A stretch of 64,000 nt of DNA from Isochrysis galbana (lineage: Eukaryota; Haptophyta; Isochrysidales; Isochrysidaceae), in NCBI GenBank assembly GCA_018136815.1, contig CM030937.1:4978632-5042631 (forward strand), written 5' to 3'. Positions 28,763 through 40,333 of the stretch are shown here, in pieces. Below the pieces are notes generated by a model that was not told the DNA's origin, did no database searches, and saw only the letters and a program-made list of their open reading frames with translations. The translations under genes and the position numbers were made by a program. Position 1 is the stretch's first letter, and each line of letters opens with the position of its first letter.

Positions 28763-30182
28763 ATGTCTCCGCTGCCCTCGCTCGACCTACGCGGCGTCGC
28801 CAGCTGGATCCTCTCGGCCGAGTGCCGATCGGTCTGCGTGCTGACGGGTGCAGGCGTCTCTTGCGCTGCTGGCATCCCTGACTTCCGCTCGCCTGGTGGC
28901 ATGTACGCGACGCTGCGGCCAGAGCTGATCACCGCCACACGGAGCCAGCGTGCGGCTATGGCGGCCGAGCCTGTGCGCGTCGTCGAGCGCGGCATGTTCC
29001 TCGCCAATCCATTCCCCTACCTCGAGGTACGCCGCCCCTTCATCCTCGGCACGCAGCAGCAACAGTGGCGCGCCACGATCTCGCACCGCTTCTTCGAGCT
29101 GCTTCACACCAAGATCGGCAAACTATCCAGGCTGTACACCCAGAATATTGATGGTCTTGACTTTCAGACGACCATTCCGCCCGAGCTCATCGTGCCTGTG
29201 CATGGGTCAATGGGTAATGTCGCATGTGAGGTGCGTGCTGATGGGCTTGCAACACCAATGCAAGGCTGGCTGCGATGACTGCCTCACCAACGGCCCATTG
29301 CAGTCCTGCGGCGCCAACATGCACTTGGACGACTTCTGCGACGCGGTCCGAAAAAACATCAAGGACATCTACAATATGGATCCCCATGCACCAAAAGAAT
29401 CCAAGAATATTCTGTGCTCTTCATGCGGCAGGTGATCCGACCCACTGCGACAGCTCGGCTGTGCTTCTCAAAGTGCGCTTGTTCGTCATTCAGACGGCGA
29501 TGCTGCGCTCGGTTGAGCGCGTCCTGCACTTAACTGGGTTTGACGTGCGTTTGGGGCACTGCATGCATCCTCGCCCATCGTGTTTTTAGGGCTCACATCA
29601 TGCTTTCCCTCCCAGGCCGACGGTCAAACCGACCACCGTGCTCTTTGGGTCGTCGCTTCCTGAACGCTTCTTTGAATGCGCGCAGACAGATCTTCCGACC
29701 GCAGACCTCCTCATCATCGCCGGGACGTCGCTTGTAGTCTCACCGGTACGTCTCTGAGTGCGCATTCAATCGGTCGGCATTAGGGTAGAGTGAAATCAAC
29801 AATCATTGGACATCGTGCACGAGCTTGTCTAACATCAGTCTTAACGGTTCTGCCCATTTCTCCCATGCTTTACTTGTGCTCGATCTAGCTCTCTCACCTT
29901 TCATGATCACCCATGTTTGCTTCGAAGGCAAACTCGCTTGCCTACCGTGTGCCGCACTCCACCATCCGATTAGTAATCAATAAGGAAGAGGTCGGCCACG
30001 AGCTCGGCATCGAATATGACTCGGCAGCCGAACGCGATGTCTTCGGTCAAGGCGAATGCGATGAGGTCTTCCTTGAGCTCGCTCGGATGCTGGGGTGGTT
30101 GCCAGATCTGGCCGCCATGAAGGACTTGTTGCCTCAGGCGAGCAAGCAGGCGCTAGAGCAAAAATTGGAGGGGGCCATGTAG
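28763..30182 (+). CDS. sirtuin (Sir2 NAD-dependent protein deacylase)
   Basis: Four exons: 28763-29230, 29304-29431, 29616-29745 and 29928-30182. GT-AG introns of 73, 184 and 182 bp keep frame, giving 326 residues. NAD-binding motifs are GAGVSCAAGIPDFRSPGG (about residues 28-45) and TQNIDGLD. The catalytic His is in VPVHGS. The zinc ribbon is rebuilt by splicing: CESC across intron 1 and CSSC before intron 2. Then come PTTVLFGSSLPERFF, LLIIAGTSLVVSP, and a final NAD-site segment LVINKEE. The pattern is that of a class I type (SIRT2/SIRT3-like) enzyme that removes acyl groups from lysine with consumption of NAD. Compartment is unknown; there is no clear targeting peptide. The ATG is the first in frame after the GA tract. 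Confidence 0.92.
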
Positions 30183-31024
30183 TTCATTAGGAATACACAG
30201 TGAGGACTTAGTCTTGCCTCCCTATCAATTTTGGCCGGAAGCGGTGTCCTTAAGCGTAGCCCATAATTTTACAGACAGCGGTAATAGAATTGCGGCCGTC
30301 CATCCTACTCGCAGCCCGGCTTGCTAGCTGTCGCTTCGAGCACACGCTTCTCCTCGCACCCTAGTTGGCACCGACGTCAAAAGTGCATATGGGACACGAA
30401 TAGGAATACGACGCACAGCAACGACGGAAATCCACAACGCACCTAGGATAAACAAGTCACTCAGCAGCACAGGAGGAAGACGAGAACATACTGCTAAGGA
30501 CAAATGCACAAATGCACTCCGCCCAGCTCAAAACCTCAAAACCCCCACATGACACCTGACACATGACCCGAGCCCCTAAGTAGAACACGTGGGGAGTTGC
30601 CGCAAGGCGGGAAATGAGGGTGAGGAAGGGGAAGGGGCGTGGCTACGAAAGTGTAACCCAGTGCCACGTGCGAGGCGAGAATATTAAAAGGATTTTTTGT
30701 TTTGTTTGTCTACATGACATAGCACATAGCTGAGATAGGCCTGCCCCAGCCCGCAGCCCGCCCCCCCCGCCTGGCCCGTCGCAGTGCACGCGGGCCCACC
30801 CCCCTTAGGGGGGGTAGTGGGTGCGGGGGTGAGAGTGTGGGGTTTAGGCGATGGCGAGCGCGATACCGGAGTGGTGTGAGTCACTAGAAGCGTAGCGCGT
30901 AGCGGACACCTTCAAGCTTATTCAAGAATTTTTTTAGTTCATTGTCGTCGGTGGTCTCGAAGACGAAGATCGGGCGGAATTCATTGAGGTCTATACTTTT
31001 TTCGGACACTAATCTTATGACTTA
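30183..31024. other. sirtuin 3' flank and repeat fragments
   Basis: No gene. 30660-30705 has GAGAATATTAAAAGGATTTT, a motif shared with 6205 and 23600. 30735-30805 is a reverse fragment of repeat B. Confidence 0.4.
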
Positions 31025-31860
31025 TGATTGGTCGCCATGGAGGGGGGCCTCGCGCCCCCCCCACTCTCTCGACTCCCCTCATGGGGGGCGAGAACCATCC
31101 ACCCCCCTGCGCTGCCTCTTGGCTCTTGGCATGCAGGGGGGACTCACTCTCACTCAGACTGCTCAGACTCTACCAGAGAGCTGGGCACAGATCGCACGCC
31201 CTGGCCCGCGCTGGCCAGCTTGTCGCTCTGACCAACCCCTCCTCCCCCTACCTAGGCCCCCCTGATCAGGACCCCCCAGCCAGCTCCAGTCGACCGGCAG
31301 GGGCGCGAGAGCCAGCGAGGGAGAGGCAGGAGGGGCCAGGGCCATGCCCCAGCCTCACCTGCCCCCTGAGCTGTGCTCCCAGGTCCTAGGCCCCCTGTAG
31401 GCCTCCAAGGGACTTGAGGACCTGAAGAGGGGCCGCAAGGGCGCGCCATGGCCAGAGCCGCAGGGAAGAGAGGAGGAAGAGGGAAGAGAGAGGGGAGGGG
31501 AGAGTGGCAGCTCTCCCCTCCGGCGTTAACATGTCTTCTCGCCCTATTTATATTTAGGTAAGAGAAGACGGGGGCGCCAGAGCCAAGAGTCTTGCCAAGA
31601 GGGAAGGGCCGCGGCTCGCCGCGGCCACTCGCCTCGGCGAGGAGTGATTAGCGCTTCTGGGCTCCCTTTCACGAGTGCCCCCCCCCCTGCGTTGTTTTTA
31701 CCCGAAAGGGGTTTTCCCCCAGCGTGGACTCGAGGAGAGGACGTGCTGGGGTGCGCGGGGTCGGTGCGTGCACTGGGGGGAGGACAAATATCGAGGGGAG
31801 GGGGCAGTGCCCCCTCCCCCCGGTAGCACTCGGACACCTGGCTCGTCAGGCATGGCGAGA
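31025..31860 (+). repeat. repeat D, most complete copy
   Basis: It starts near GGTCGCCATGGAGGGGGGCC and ends at CCTGGCTCGTCAGGCATGG. Sub-blocks shared with other copies include ACTGGCAGGGG-like text, CAGCGAGGGAGAGGCAGG, CCCGAAAGGGGTTTTCCCCC and GGTGCGTGCACTGGGGGGAG. No consistent ORF. Confidence 0.6.
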
Positions 31861-32082
31861 TGTGCAAGAAAATAAAACTACAAACTACTCATGGTCCTCT
31901 TTCGACGGAGCGCAACCTACTCTGGAGTACTCTACTTTAGAGAGGAGATGAAAAGAGAGAAAGAAGAGAAGCGTGAGCTCGGCCTCGAGGGAGCAGGCGC
32001 CGTCGGCCAGTTCCTCTTGCCCATCCATCCCTCGCCCCTTCCCCCCCCCCCCCCCCCCCCCCTCCCCTTCCAGCTCGCTCGG

Positions 32083-32994
32083 ATGAGCACGGCCGAGCCA
32101 GAGGGTGTGGGAGCGGAGCCGAGCAGCGAGGCCATCGAGCTCACGGCGCTCCCGCCAGAGATCCTCTCTCTCATCGTGTACAAGGCGGGGCTAAGGAGCT
32201 TCGGTAGCATAGGGCAGTCGTGTCGCTCGCTCGGTGCTGCCGCCGCCTCAGAGATCGCCAGCGAGCTCGTAGCAAAGGACCTCTATCCAGCTGAGACGCT
32301 TCACATTGGCAAGGGCCATTACGGCTCGTGGCGTGCCCTCCTTCAGGACGATAATGCTCATGCGGGCGTCTGGGTGCTACCTCTCTGCCGAATATGTTCT
32401 TGGAAGCATAATGGGACAGCCGAAGAATACTACAAAGCGTGGGTCCTCAAGCTCATGCTATGTGCGCTCACCCAGACAGTCGGAATTGTGGTGGAGGCAT
32501 TCGGTGAGCGCGACCTGAGAGGTGCTCATCTAACCACTCTACTGCGAGTGACAGAGGCAGGTTGTGTGAGGGGCCGGTGCAAGGTCACTCAGCTCCGCCC
32601 CGACAGCTACCAATACGTAAAGAATGGTTGCGGCCATAAGATTTGCATCTTGAGATATCCTTCATCGCTGCTGACTTCCCCGGTCGATGCGTCTCTGCAC
32701 TTTGTCTATGCAGGCGACTTCGGTAGTGGGTTACGCGGTGTGCAATGCCGCCAGCAGCGTACGCACTCGTAGAGCAGGGCCGCTGCTTCCTATCGCTCAA
32801 TTGCTCTCCCTCTCTGGCTACGCAACCCCCCACTTTGGCGTTTGCACCTGCGGCCTCAGGCACCGACTATCAGTGCACACACCTCTTGGACATACCTGCA
32901 GGGCTGTGCCCACGTGCGACGCTGTTGAACGCCTTTCCCGCATCGGATACCGAAGCATCGTTGCAGCCGTCTTCGCTTCAGCCCCAACCGCAAC
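32083..32994 (+). CDS. F-box-like protein, 5' part (cut by gap)
   Basis: The start at 32083 follows a poly-C tract and gives MSTAEPEGVGAEPSSEAIEL. An F-box motif is at about residues 25-65 (ALPPEILSLIVYKAGLRSF, then IGQSCRSLG). F-box proteins recruit substrates to SCF ubiquitin ligases through SKP1. The next 150 residues (SWRALLQDDNAHAGVWVLPL, EEYYKAWVLK, GERDLRG) look like a conserved beta-rich C-terminal module. Between about 32716 and 32745 the frame shifts by one base. FVYAGDFG in one frame is followed by AAYALVEQGRCFLSLNCSP in another, which is either an assembly indel or a small unresolved intron. The second frame runs into the 100-N gap at 32995. It continues in frame on the minus strand at 53100-52997 if the inter-gap segment is inverted. 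Confidence 0.65.
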
Positions 32995-33094
32995 NNNNNN
33001 NNNNNNNNNNNNNNNNNNNNNNNNNNNNNNNNNNNNNNNNNNNNNNNNNNNNNNNNNNNNNNNNNNNNNNNNNNNNNNNNNNNNNNNNNNNNNN
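32995..33094. other. 100-N scaffold gap 1
   Basis: Exactly 100 unknown bases, the conventional placeholder for a gap of unknown size. It interrupts the F-box gene on the left and the phosphatase C-terminal half on the right. Confidence 0.99.
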
Positions 33095-34156
33095 TCACAC
33101 ATCCGTGCCAGTGCGCAACTTGATCCGCACGCATCAACCTTTGAAGCAGGGAAATACGCAGATACTCTGGGCTTCGTCTCATTCAACGTCACGCGCCCTC
33201 ATTGGCGCAGGGTGGAAGATCGGCCCAGAGGACCGTACAACCATGACCTCGACCGCGATGATCGCCTTGTCCATACCACCTTCAGGACTTTTGAGAATAC
33301 TACCCGTTTCGTCCATCTTCAGTTACCCATGCGTCGCAAGAGTCTCGCGCGCTTCGCCGGCGTATCGATGCTCGATTTCACCACTCCTGCAGGACATGCG
33401 ATGGCTATTCGAATTCAAATGACCCGTCAGGCCCTAGGCTTATCCAGAGTGCTTGGCTGCACACGCAAGTCATACGACATTAGTCTCGACCCGCAAGCTG
33501 AAGGTTCGGCGTGGGGGCTCTACCTCAAAAGCGTAGCCCCAGACCACATGTTCTCGCCTCCGCGCAACTCCTCTCAGTGGTTCGTGTCCTCAAGTGGTGC
33601 CCTGAGGTACGGAATCCATGCTGGCAACGTGAGCGTCGACGACGTGTATTGTGTGCTGCCGTTTGTGGACACGCTGCGCATCGCAAGAAGAATCAAGGGG
33701 TCTACCCTAGTAGATGCACTGAGAGCCCTCAGAGAAGATATGGCGACAAAGAAATTGGTCGATCCATTGAAATGGTTCGACCAAATGGATAAGCTTACAT
33801 TCGATGGACACCAGTTGCCATTGGAAGAGATGCTTGGGGTAGGCCAAAGCCTTATGCCCGGCGAAATATTGGGCACGTTCATGGATAATTTATGGGGCGT
33901 TTCTCCCGGACTCCGTCCCCGAGTTTCCTCGAGTGCTTCGCTGCCATCATTCGTATCAACTTCCGACGTGGGTCCGGATCTTGAACCTAATAGAGAATAT
34001 GACGCGCTTTTTGGGACATTTGACGAAGCGAAAGTCGTTGCTGCGATCCAAGCGGCTCAAGGCGGGAAGAGCCCGCAAGTTGATGTCTATGCTATTGTCC
34101 AGAGCGACACACAGACGTGGATGAAATGGGCGCATTCTCTCCCCATGTTGTGCTGA
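33095..34156 (+). CDS. metallophosphatase (YHR202W/5'-nucleotidase-like), C-terminal part
   Basis: 353 codons open from the gap to the stop. The first residues are SHIRASAQLD then PHASTFEAGKYADTLGFVSF. The first SHIR completes the GHSHxR metal-site motif whose GH ends the N-terminal part at 53201. The rest (LGLSRVLGCTRKSYDISLD, WGLYLKSVAPDHMF, SSGALRYGIHAGNVSVDD, VYCVLPFVDTL) matches the C-terminal substrate-domain pattern of 5'-nucleotidase-like calcineurin phosphatases of the fungal YHR202W type. Together the halves give a protein of about 592 residues. Its place next to the F-box gene is an assembly artefact; see the N-terminal part at 53201-53917. Confidence 0.8.
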   Translation, partial: SHIRASAQLDPHASTFEAGKYADTLGFVSFNVTRPHWRRVEDRPRGPYNHDLDRDDRLVHTTFRTFENTTRFVHLQLPMRRKSLARFAGVSMLDFTTPAGHAMAIRIQMTRQALGLSRVLGCTRKSYDISLDPQAEGSAWGLYLKSVAPDHMFSPPRNSSQWFVSSSGALRYGIHAGNVSVDDVYCVLPFVDTLRIARRIKGSTLVDALRALREDMATKKLVDPLKWFDQMDKLTFDGHQLPLEEMLGVGQSLMPGEILGTFMDNLWGVSPGLRPRVSSSASLPSFVSTSDVGPDLEPNREYDALFGTFDEAKVVAAIQAAQGGKSPQVDVYAIVQSDTQTWMKWAHSLPMLC

Positions 34157-34590
34157 ATGATGGTCACAATCTATGTACTCACGCCGACACTGACTGCCAC
34201 CCACCAATCCGGCGCGACGCATCTGCTATGCGGCTGGTGCTGTTGTTCTTGTCCTTGCCGCTCAAATCCATGGTGTTGCCATCTTCGCTTGGCATTGCGA
34301 TCTGTTGTTGTGGTGCTTGGATGTTGTGCTCCTTTCCGGAAATAGAATTAGGGGTCGAGCCCGCCTATGGACATCCTAAGGGCCCTCATAGGAGATCCGT
34401 AGGAGCGGAGCTGGCAAGCATTTGTGCATGTGCAGACTTTCTTCCTTGCCACGCATGCAAGTGCGAGCCCGGCCGAATGTTGTCCCTAGTTCCTGGTCGG
34501 TGACCTAGGCCTGCATCGAGGCCGGTAGGCCGGTAGGGCTCGGAAGATAGGTATTGATAGCATATAAAAATGCAATTATCGATAAGTAAC
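34157..34590. other. phosphatase 3' flank
   Basis: No gene is seen; this is mixed-composition sequence downstream of the phosphatase stop, probably 3' untranslated region. Confidence 0.3.
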
Positions 34591-35372
34591 AAAATCTTTA
34601 CAAACTTACCGCTACTTGCACGGCGCGAAGCAGAGTGCTCGTGATACTCCCTACTACTACCCTCCCTTACCCATCAACGGCCCCTTCCCACCCCCACCCC
34701 CCTTTAAGGCCCCACCCAGGCTCCTCAAGTCGGAGTCACTAGGAGGTTGAGGGAGGTCGAGGTCGCGCGCGCTGCTTCGACTAGGGTCGTGAGAGAGGGG
34801 AGTAAGAGTAATGATGCCCCGCGTCCCGCGTCCCGCTACAGGCTACAGGCGGCGCCATTACACCTAGTGAGAGGATAGCGTATGGCAGTTCCGCCTTTTT
34901 TGTGGTGTAAGGAGTAGGGCGGGTGTTTTTGTTTTAACCATTTAGTTTGCTTGTTCGTGTGGGGGCTGGGGCTCGTCCAGAGGACCACGCCACTAGCCCA
35001 CCCCAGAGTGGTGCCAGTATAATTTTATACGCAACGACTCACTACTCACTCATGTAAGCTAAGGCTTCCTGGCAGGCGCCGGTCGCCGGTCCCTTGCGGG
35101 GCAAAACTGGGCCTGATAGAGGCATCATCAACTCTTACTCTTATCCCCATCCCCATCTCTCACGCCCCACGCCCCGGGTCGAAGCAGCACGCAGCACGCG
35201 CGACCTCCCCCAACCCCCAACCTAGAACCTAGCGCCTCCGCCTAGAGGAGCCTGCTTGGGGGGGAGGGGGGGGGGGGCTGTCGCCGATGGGTAAGGGTGG
35301 GTAATAGGGAGTAACACCATCACTCTGCCTCGCGCCGTGCAAGTAGCGGTAAGTTTGTTGTAAAGATTTTTG
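34591..35372. mobile_element. foldback/MITE-like element with ~85-bp inverted ends
   Basis: 34591-34675 (AAAATCTTTACAAACTTACC, GCTACTTGCACGGCGCG, CTTACCCATC) is the imperfect reverse complement of 35286-35371. The ends therefore form a stem of about 85 bp around a GC-rich core of 610 bp without ORF. A related single arm is at 5760-5850. I could not identify a certain target-site duplication, so the superfamily is undetermined. Confidence 0.65.
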
Positions 35373-35795
35373 ATACCAAAATCGAGGGGTGCGGGCCGGA
35401 AAAAAAAGGAACCTCAAGTTGCACCTTCTCGGTACTTGCGTTGGCGCAGTGTTCGGTTCGTGTTTACGTCTACCGGAGGCTGGAGGGGAGCGGCACGCGC
35501 TCCGTGCTCCGTGCATGACTATTTTTTAGAGAGTTGCGAGAAGGAGAGGAACCAAGCACACGTGAACAAGGAGACGATAGGAGGGCACAAACATGGAAGT
35601 ACGAGAGGGTCTCGAGGACAACCATGAGCGACTCCAATCTCTTTCCAACCATTCGCCAATGGCTTTACGAGAAGGGGAAGCCAAGTGAGATAAAGGCCCA
35701 TCTCGCGGCGGGCACAATGCGCATTGATTTGAGGCTTGGTCTGGAAATAGTATCTCCACCACTCCTCTTGAGCACAGAGGAAGACACTCAAAACT
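35373..35795. other. THOC5 3' flank
   Basis: Downstream of the minus-strand THOC5 stop. A 69-residue plus-strand frame (MSDSNLFPTIRQWLYEKGKP) has protein-like composition but no support, and probably lies in the antisense of the THOC5 3' untranslated region. Confidence 0.3.
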
Positions 35796-38331
35796 CTAGT
35801 TCGCCTGGTCGAACTGCCCAGTGGTGCGGCTGAAGTGGAATGGTTTGCGCCGGTCTCTACCACGAACACGCCGGTTGCACAATGTGCCGCAGACAGCTGC
35901 GGAGGCTCCACCGCCTGATGACTCGGTTTCCAAGTACACGTCGAGCAACATGCGAGCCCGGTGGATCTTCCAAAGGAGATGGAATGGGGTCCCTTCGGCG
36001 GCTACTTCCGGTAGAGGCGCATTGAGCTCCGCCTCCATCTGCTGTAGTTGAGGGTCGGTGGCCTCAGCTGCGTGGCGTTGTGCAAGTCGCAAGGCAGCGG
36101 GTGCAGCGAGGCTTGCAACTGGAGGCGGGAGCTCGCGTTTTTTTGCGGCAGTGGCGCGCATAGGAGCTGAGGCCCATCGGAGGAGGACGCGCGGACTGGC
36201 TCGAGGGTAGTCGGCAAAGATTTGAACCAACATCGTCAGGCGTACGGGCGTTGGGCCTCCAGCCGGCTGCATCCGCTCAAGGGTTCCTGTGAAGACCCGC
36301 TGGGATGCGCAGCGCCAAGCGGGGACTGCCTCAAGGGCCGCCAGGTCGGCGGAGGATAGAACGCCCCCTGAGCGCGGAGATCCTACCAGAATCTCGCGCC
36401 AAGACGTGAGTTTGGTCACAAGCGGCGCAGGTGGCATGTTGATGGCGGCGGGTGGTGGTGGCGCAGTGCTGAATGTGGATAGCCGTGAGAGCTCTTCAGC
36501 AAGAGTCTCGCGGGCAGCCACACGCGATGTAAGAGCATCGATGACTTGCCCGAATGTTCGCAGCGCGGGCAGCGCAAGAGGCGAGATAGCCCCCGATGGA
36601 AGAGGCGAGCCGAGGCGTTGCGCCCATTGAAAGGGAGCGGCCGGAAGGAGAGCGGATAAGATCTCGGCAGGAGCGGGAGGGTTTGGCGAGCTGCCGTAAG
36701 CAATGGAGAGCTGTGAGGGTTGGCAGCTGCCGGGGGGCAACTCATTGCCAGCATCGTCGTCAAAGAGATTGACCAGAAGTGCTCGTGGCTGATTAAGAAT
36801 CTGGGCAGGGGGGGAAAGGTGGGAATGAGGGGCGGGGACAGCGATATCACAGCCCGACAAATGAGCCAGTACGATTCTTGAAGACAAGAGAGAACCGTTG
36901 TGCAATTAACCAGCTGTAGTGCATGTGGCATGGCATTACACAAAGTAGGGTGGGCTAGGGGGCAAGCTACCTGTGCAGCAATGAGCCCCAGACTTGGTAG
37001 GCACGAGAACTGTATCTGCAGCTCCTTGCCATCACTTGCCTCGACCTCGCCTTCGTCGGCCTCGCCTTCTTCGATATCTCCAGCAACAGGCATCGCACGT
37101 CCATCGTCATCGGCCGCTGCCTTCTGCGGCCGAAATGAGACTCGAACTTGCAGTGGATGCGGCCTTAGAGCCTCGTCCTCCTCTGCCTCTTCTTCGGCGT
37201 CGTCCTCCCTCTCTCCACCGTCCTCCTCCTGACCATCGGCTCGTCCACTCCCCGGTCCACCCCTTCCTTCGCCGCTGCCACCCTTATCGCCGCCACCGCT
37301 GCCCGCCTTCTTGCTGCTGCCGCGCACCACACGTTGACGCTTCGAGGGTCTTGGTGAAAGTAGCGCATTGGCGGCGCTACCTAAGGGTGAGGACTTGGTG
37401 TTGCTGTTCCGCTGCGCAGCGAGCTCTTCCGCTGCGCTAATATCGCCCACAATTGCGAGCTCGAGGTGCGGAGCCGCCGTGTCGCGATACGCGACGGCCC
37501 GGACAAATAGTGCCTGTAGCGGCGGAGCAAGCAGGTGGAGCCTCCGCCGCTCGTTCCAACGTTGAGTTGGCCGTTGGTCTAGAAGCTTTTGGAGCGGCAG
37601 CGAGAGAGTCACCAATGACTGCAGCTGCGCTTGGAGACCGTCGAGAAATTCTTGCTTTTGAGCGTTACGCTCAGCGACTGCTGCACGCTCAGCCAGCCGC
37701 GCGTCGCGCATCTGCGGGTGCACACATGGCGAGGCAGGGTTGTGATCGATGAGTAGAAAGCCAGGGGAAGAACACCAGCATGGCTTAGCCTCACGAGTTG
37801 CGCAAAAAGCGTGCGAACAGCGGCCAGTCTGGCGCTCGATGAGCAGCATACTTCGCACAACGCCTTGCGCTGCCTAAGCTCCAGCTCCAGTCGGTTGAGA
37901 TGGTATTGGTGGGGGTCGTCCGCCTTGGACACGGCGAGCAGCTCTGGTGGCGCCTGCTTGGCAAACTCCTCCTCGTTGAGCATCTCAATCTTGGGTCCTG
38001 CATCTGGGTGGAAGTCTCTGAGGTGGGTGATCTGTCGAAGAAAGTGGTTCTTCTCGTACTGCAGGTTCTGAAGCTTGAGCTCCGCCGCATCGACGCCCGC
38101 ATTGGCCCTTTGTGTCGCCTCCTTGAAGGCATGCACCACCTCCCACAATGAGCGGTGGACTTCTTTGAGCTGGATGAGGGCGAGGCCGCCATGGACAAGT
38201 GTGGGCTGGGCGGGGAGGGAGGTCTGCTTCGCTTCAATCGCGCTGCTCAACCGGCCGCGCAGCGCGTCGCACAGCGTCTTCAGCCGCGCGAGCTCCGCGC
38301 CGCCGTCGTCGGGCGCGCGACTCGACGCCAT
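35796..38331 (-). CDS. THOC5: THO complex subunit 5
   Basis: Three exons on the minus strand: 38331-37852, 37711-36971 and 36800-35796. GT-AG introns of 140 and 170 bp are both phase 0, giving 741 residues (human THOC5 is 683). THOC5 is part of the nuclear THO/TREX complex, which couples transcription to mRNA export. Recognisable blocks: an N-terminal coiled coil (RLKTLCDALRGRLSSAI), the hallmark LQNLQYEKNHFLRQI, THLRDFHP, DDPHQYHLNRLELELRQRK, then across intron 1 ALCE/MRDARLAERAAV. The middle has a low-complexity acidic insert (EEDGGEREDDAEEEAEEDEA) typical of this position. After intron 2 comes ILNQPRALLVNLFDDDAGNE. Near the end are QIFADYPRASPRVLLRW and LLWKIHRARMLLDVYLETE. It lies inside the inverted segment. 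Confidence 0.92.
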
Positions 38332-38710
38332 CGCAGAGCGGCGGCGCGCGGGGGGGGGGGGGGGGGGGGATACCGTAGGGGGACGGGGGCAGGGGACGAG
38401 GCAGTACGGCGCTGCTAGCAGCTCCAGCTAGTCTACTTCTACTTCTACTCTACTCCTACCCTATCTAGAGTCTAGATTCATACTTTAGAGTATTGACCAT
38501 GAGCAGTAGCCGGAGGGCGGAGGGCCCTGGGCCGCTTCGTCGCGAGCAACATTGGCGGCTAACGCAGCGCTCTGGCCCTCTTCCACAATCACAACGGTAG
38601 AACGGTAGACGGTAGCCGTAGCCGGTACCCTGGCCCTGGCCCTGGCAAAAGTCGCGTTCCGTCAAAAGAGGGCCAGTTTTTTTTGTCATCCATATACTCT
38701 TGTTTTCTTT
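38332..38710. other. THOC5 leader and spacer
   Basis: A G run at 38351-38370 lies just upstream of the THOC5 start. 38510-38580 matches the GGCGGCTAGCGCGGCGC repeat seen at 3155 and 5465. No gene. Confidence 0.4.
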
Positions 38711-38865
38711 TTAGGTAGCCACCCTAAAGACGTGTAACGAAACTTGTTTTCTGCCCATGCCCTCCTCCATGTGTTCGCAGAACCTGAAGGCTGGGGTGCG
38801 GATCTCCTCGTAGGTGCGGTGACCGAGTCGCTTGGCGATGAAGACAAAGTACTGGCCCATGTCGA
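38711..38865 (-). CDS. small orphan ORF (MGQYF...), low confidence
   Basis: A 51-residue frame MGQYFVFIAKRLGHRTYEEI, then RTPAFRFCEHMEEGMGRKQ, with protein-like composition unlike the CACGCCGT minisatellite next to it. It could be a short gene or a surviving exon; no family is recognised. The coding strand upstream includes minisatellite and, farther on, a GA tract. Confidence 0.25.
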
Positions 38866-39673
38866 AGGAGCGGGAGGGTTGTGGAGGAGGAAGAGGAGAG
38901 TGAAGCGGGGGAAGGAAGTCTGGGAGGAGGACCCCGGAGTTTCGCCAGATGCGTGTGGATCGGTCCCCCCGCGGGGGCGCCGTGCGTGTGCATGGAAGTT
39001 TCCGCACGCCGTCACGGATGCACGGATGCGCATAAAGGGTTTCGGCAGGCGCACGCCGTGCGCATGATGAGTGGCAATCACATGTCGCCAGATGCGCATT
39101 GGCCCCCCGCGGGGGCGCCGTGCGTGTGCATGGAAGTTTCCGCACGCCGTCGCGGAAGCGCAGAAAAGGGTTTCGTCAGCTGAGATTTCTCTCGGGGCCC
39201 CCGCGGGGACGCCGTGCGTGCGCATGGAAGTTTCCGCACGCCGTCACGGATGCGCACTGCACATCACGTCATACGCATCAACTGCACACGCGGCGTCTCC
39301 GCGGGGGCGCCGTGCGTGCGCAACTGTTTCTTCTATTATTAGTGCACGCCGTGCCTTCTTTCCGCAGGGCGCGAAGTGCGGAAGGAACCCCCCCACACAC
39401 ACACACCCACCCCCCTGGAACCGGAGCCCCTTCCTCCTGCCCTTCCTCACGCACACCTGACTGACAGCGGTCTTCTTCCTCCTCCTCTTCCTCCTCTTCT
39501 TCCTCCTCTTCCTCCTCTTCCTTCCCCTCTGTTTCTTCGTCTTCTTCCTTGCTCGTCCGTCGAAATGCTCATGGGAGGGAGGGGGGATGAGCTCGGCGGT
39601 ACCTCAGACCCCTCCCCCAGGCGCCCTTTCCCTATCCTCCCGCCACCACCTCGCCTGCATGTGTGTGACACCA

Positions 39674-39788
<115 letters not shown>

Positions 39789-40054
39789 CCCCTCCCTCGC
39801 CCCGCCGCGCGCTCTCGCACCCTGCGGACCAGCGTTTGCATTGTGTGGTGCCTGCTGAAAGTGTGTGCCCCTCTGGCGCGCGCTTCCCTCTGCCTGCGTG
39901 CCTGCCACAACAGCGGCGCAGCGCTCGTTTCAACCCTCCCCCCTTCTCGCTCTCTCGCTGCCGGTCAGGTCTCCCGAGCGCACGGTCATGACTCTGGACT
40001 GCTCGACGGACAACGTATCAGCGTGCAGACGGGCGCAAGAAGGCCCCCACGTAT

Positions 40055-40333
40055 GTGACGAATAAGCGCATCCCTCTTGGCGACGTGCCGATCACTCCCT
40101 TGACCACACGTGCGACGGCCAAGGCCTCGTCGTGTTCGAAGCGCGCAAGGGCGGCCACGAGCGTGGAGTCGGTGGACGACCTGCACACGAGGGTCCTCGA
40201 GCTGGAGCGACTTCTGGGGGCGCGGCCAAGCGCCGCGGCCACCGACATGATGAACTTCTGGCTCCCCGACTGGTGCGCGCCGAGTCGCCACCATCGTGAG
40301 GAAGACGAGGACGAGGAGAGAGCTGGAGGGTGA
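40055..40333 (+). CDS. small ORF, unknown, low confidence
   Basis: 92 residues starting MTNKRIPLGDVPITPLTTRA. A basic stretch is followed by SVESVDDLHTRVLELERLLG (a short heptad-like helix) and FWLPDWCAPSRHH, ending acidic. The frame is open upstream (YQRADGRKKAPTYV) without an ATG, so an upstream exon may exist. A CT tract is 270 bp upstream. No family is recognised. Confidence 0.3.
   Translation: MTNKRIPLGDVPITPLTTRATAKASSCSKRARAATSVESVDDLHTRVLELERLLGARPSAAATDMMNFWLPDWCAPSRHHREEDEDEERAGG

Noticed and set aside
33095-34156. Reading the F-box frame through gap 1 into the phosphatase half as one gene
   Set aside because: The frames do not belong to one family, and inversion of the segment repairs both genes precisely.
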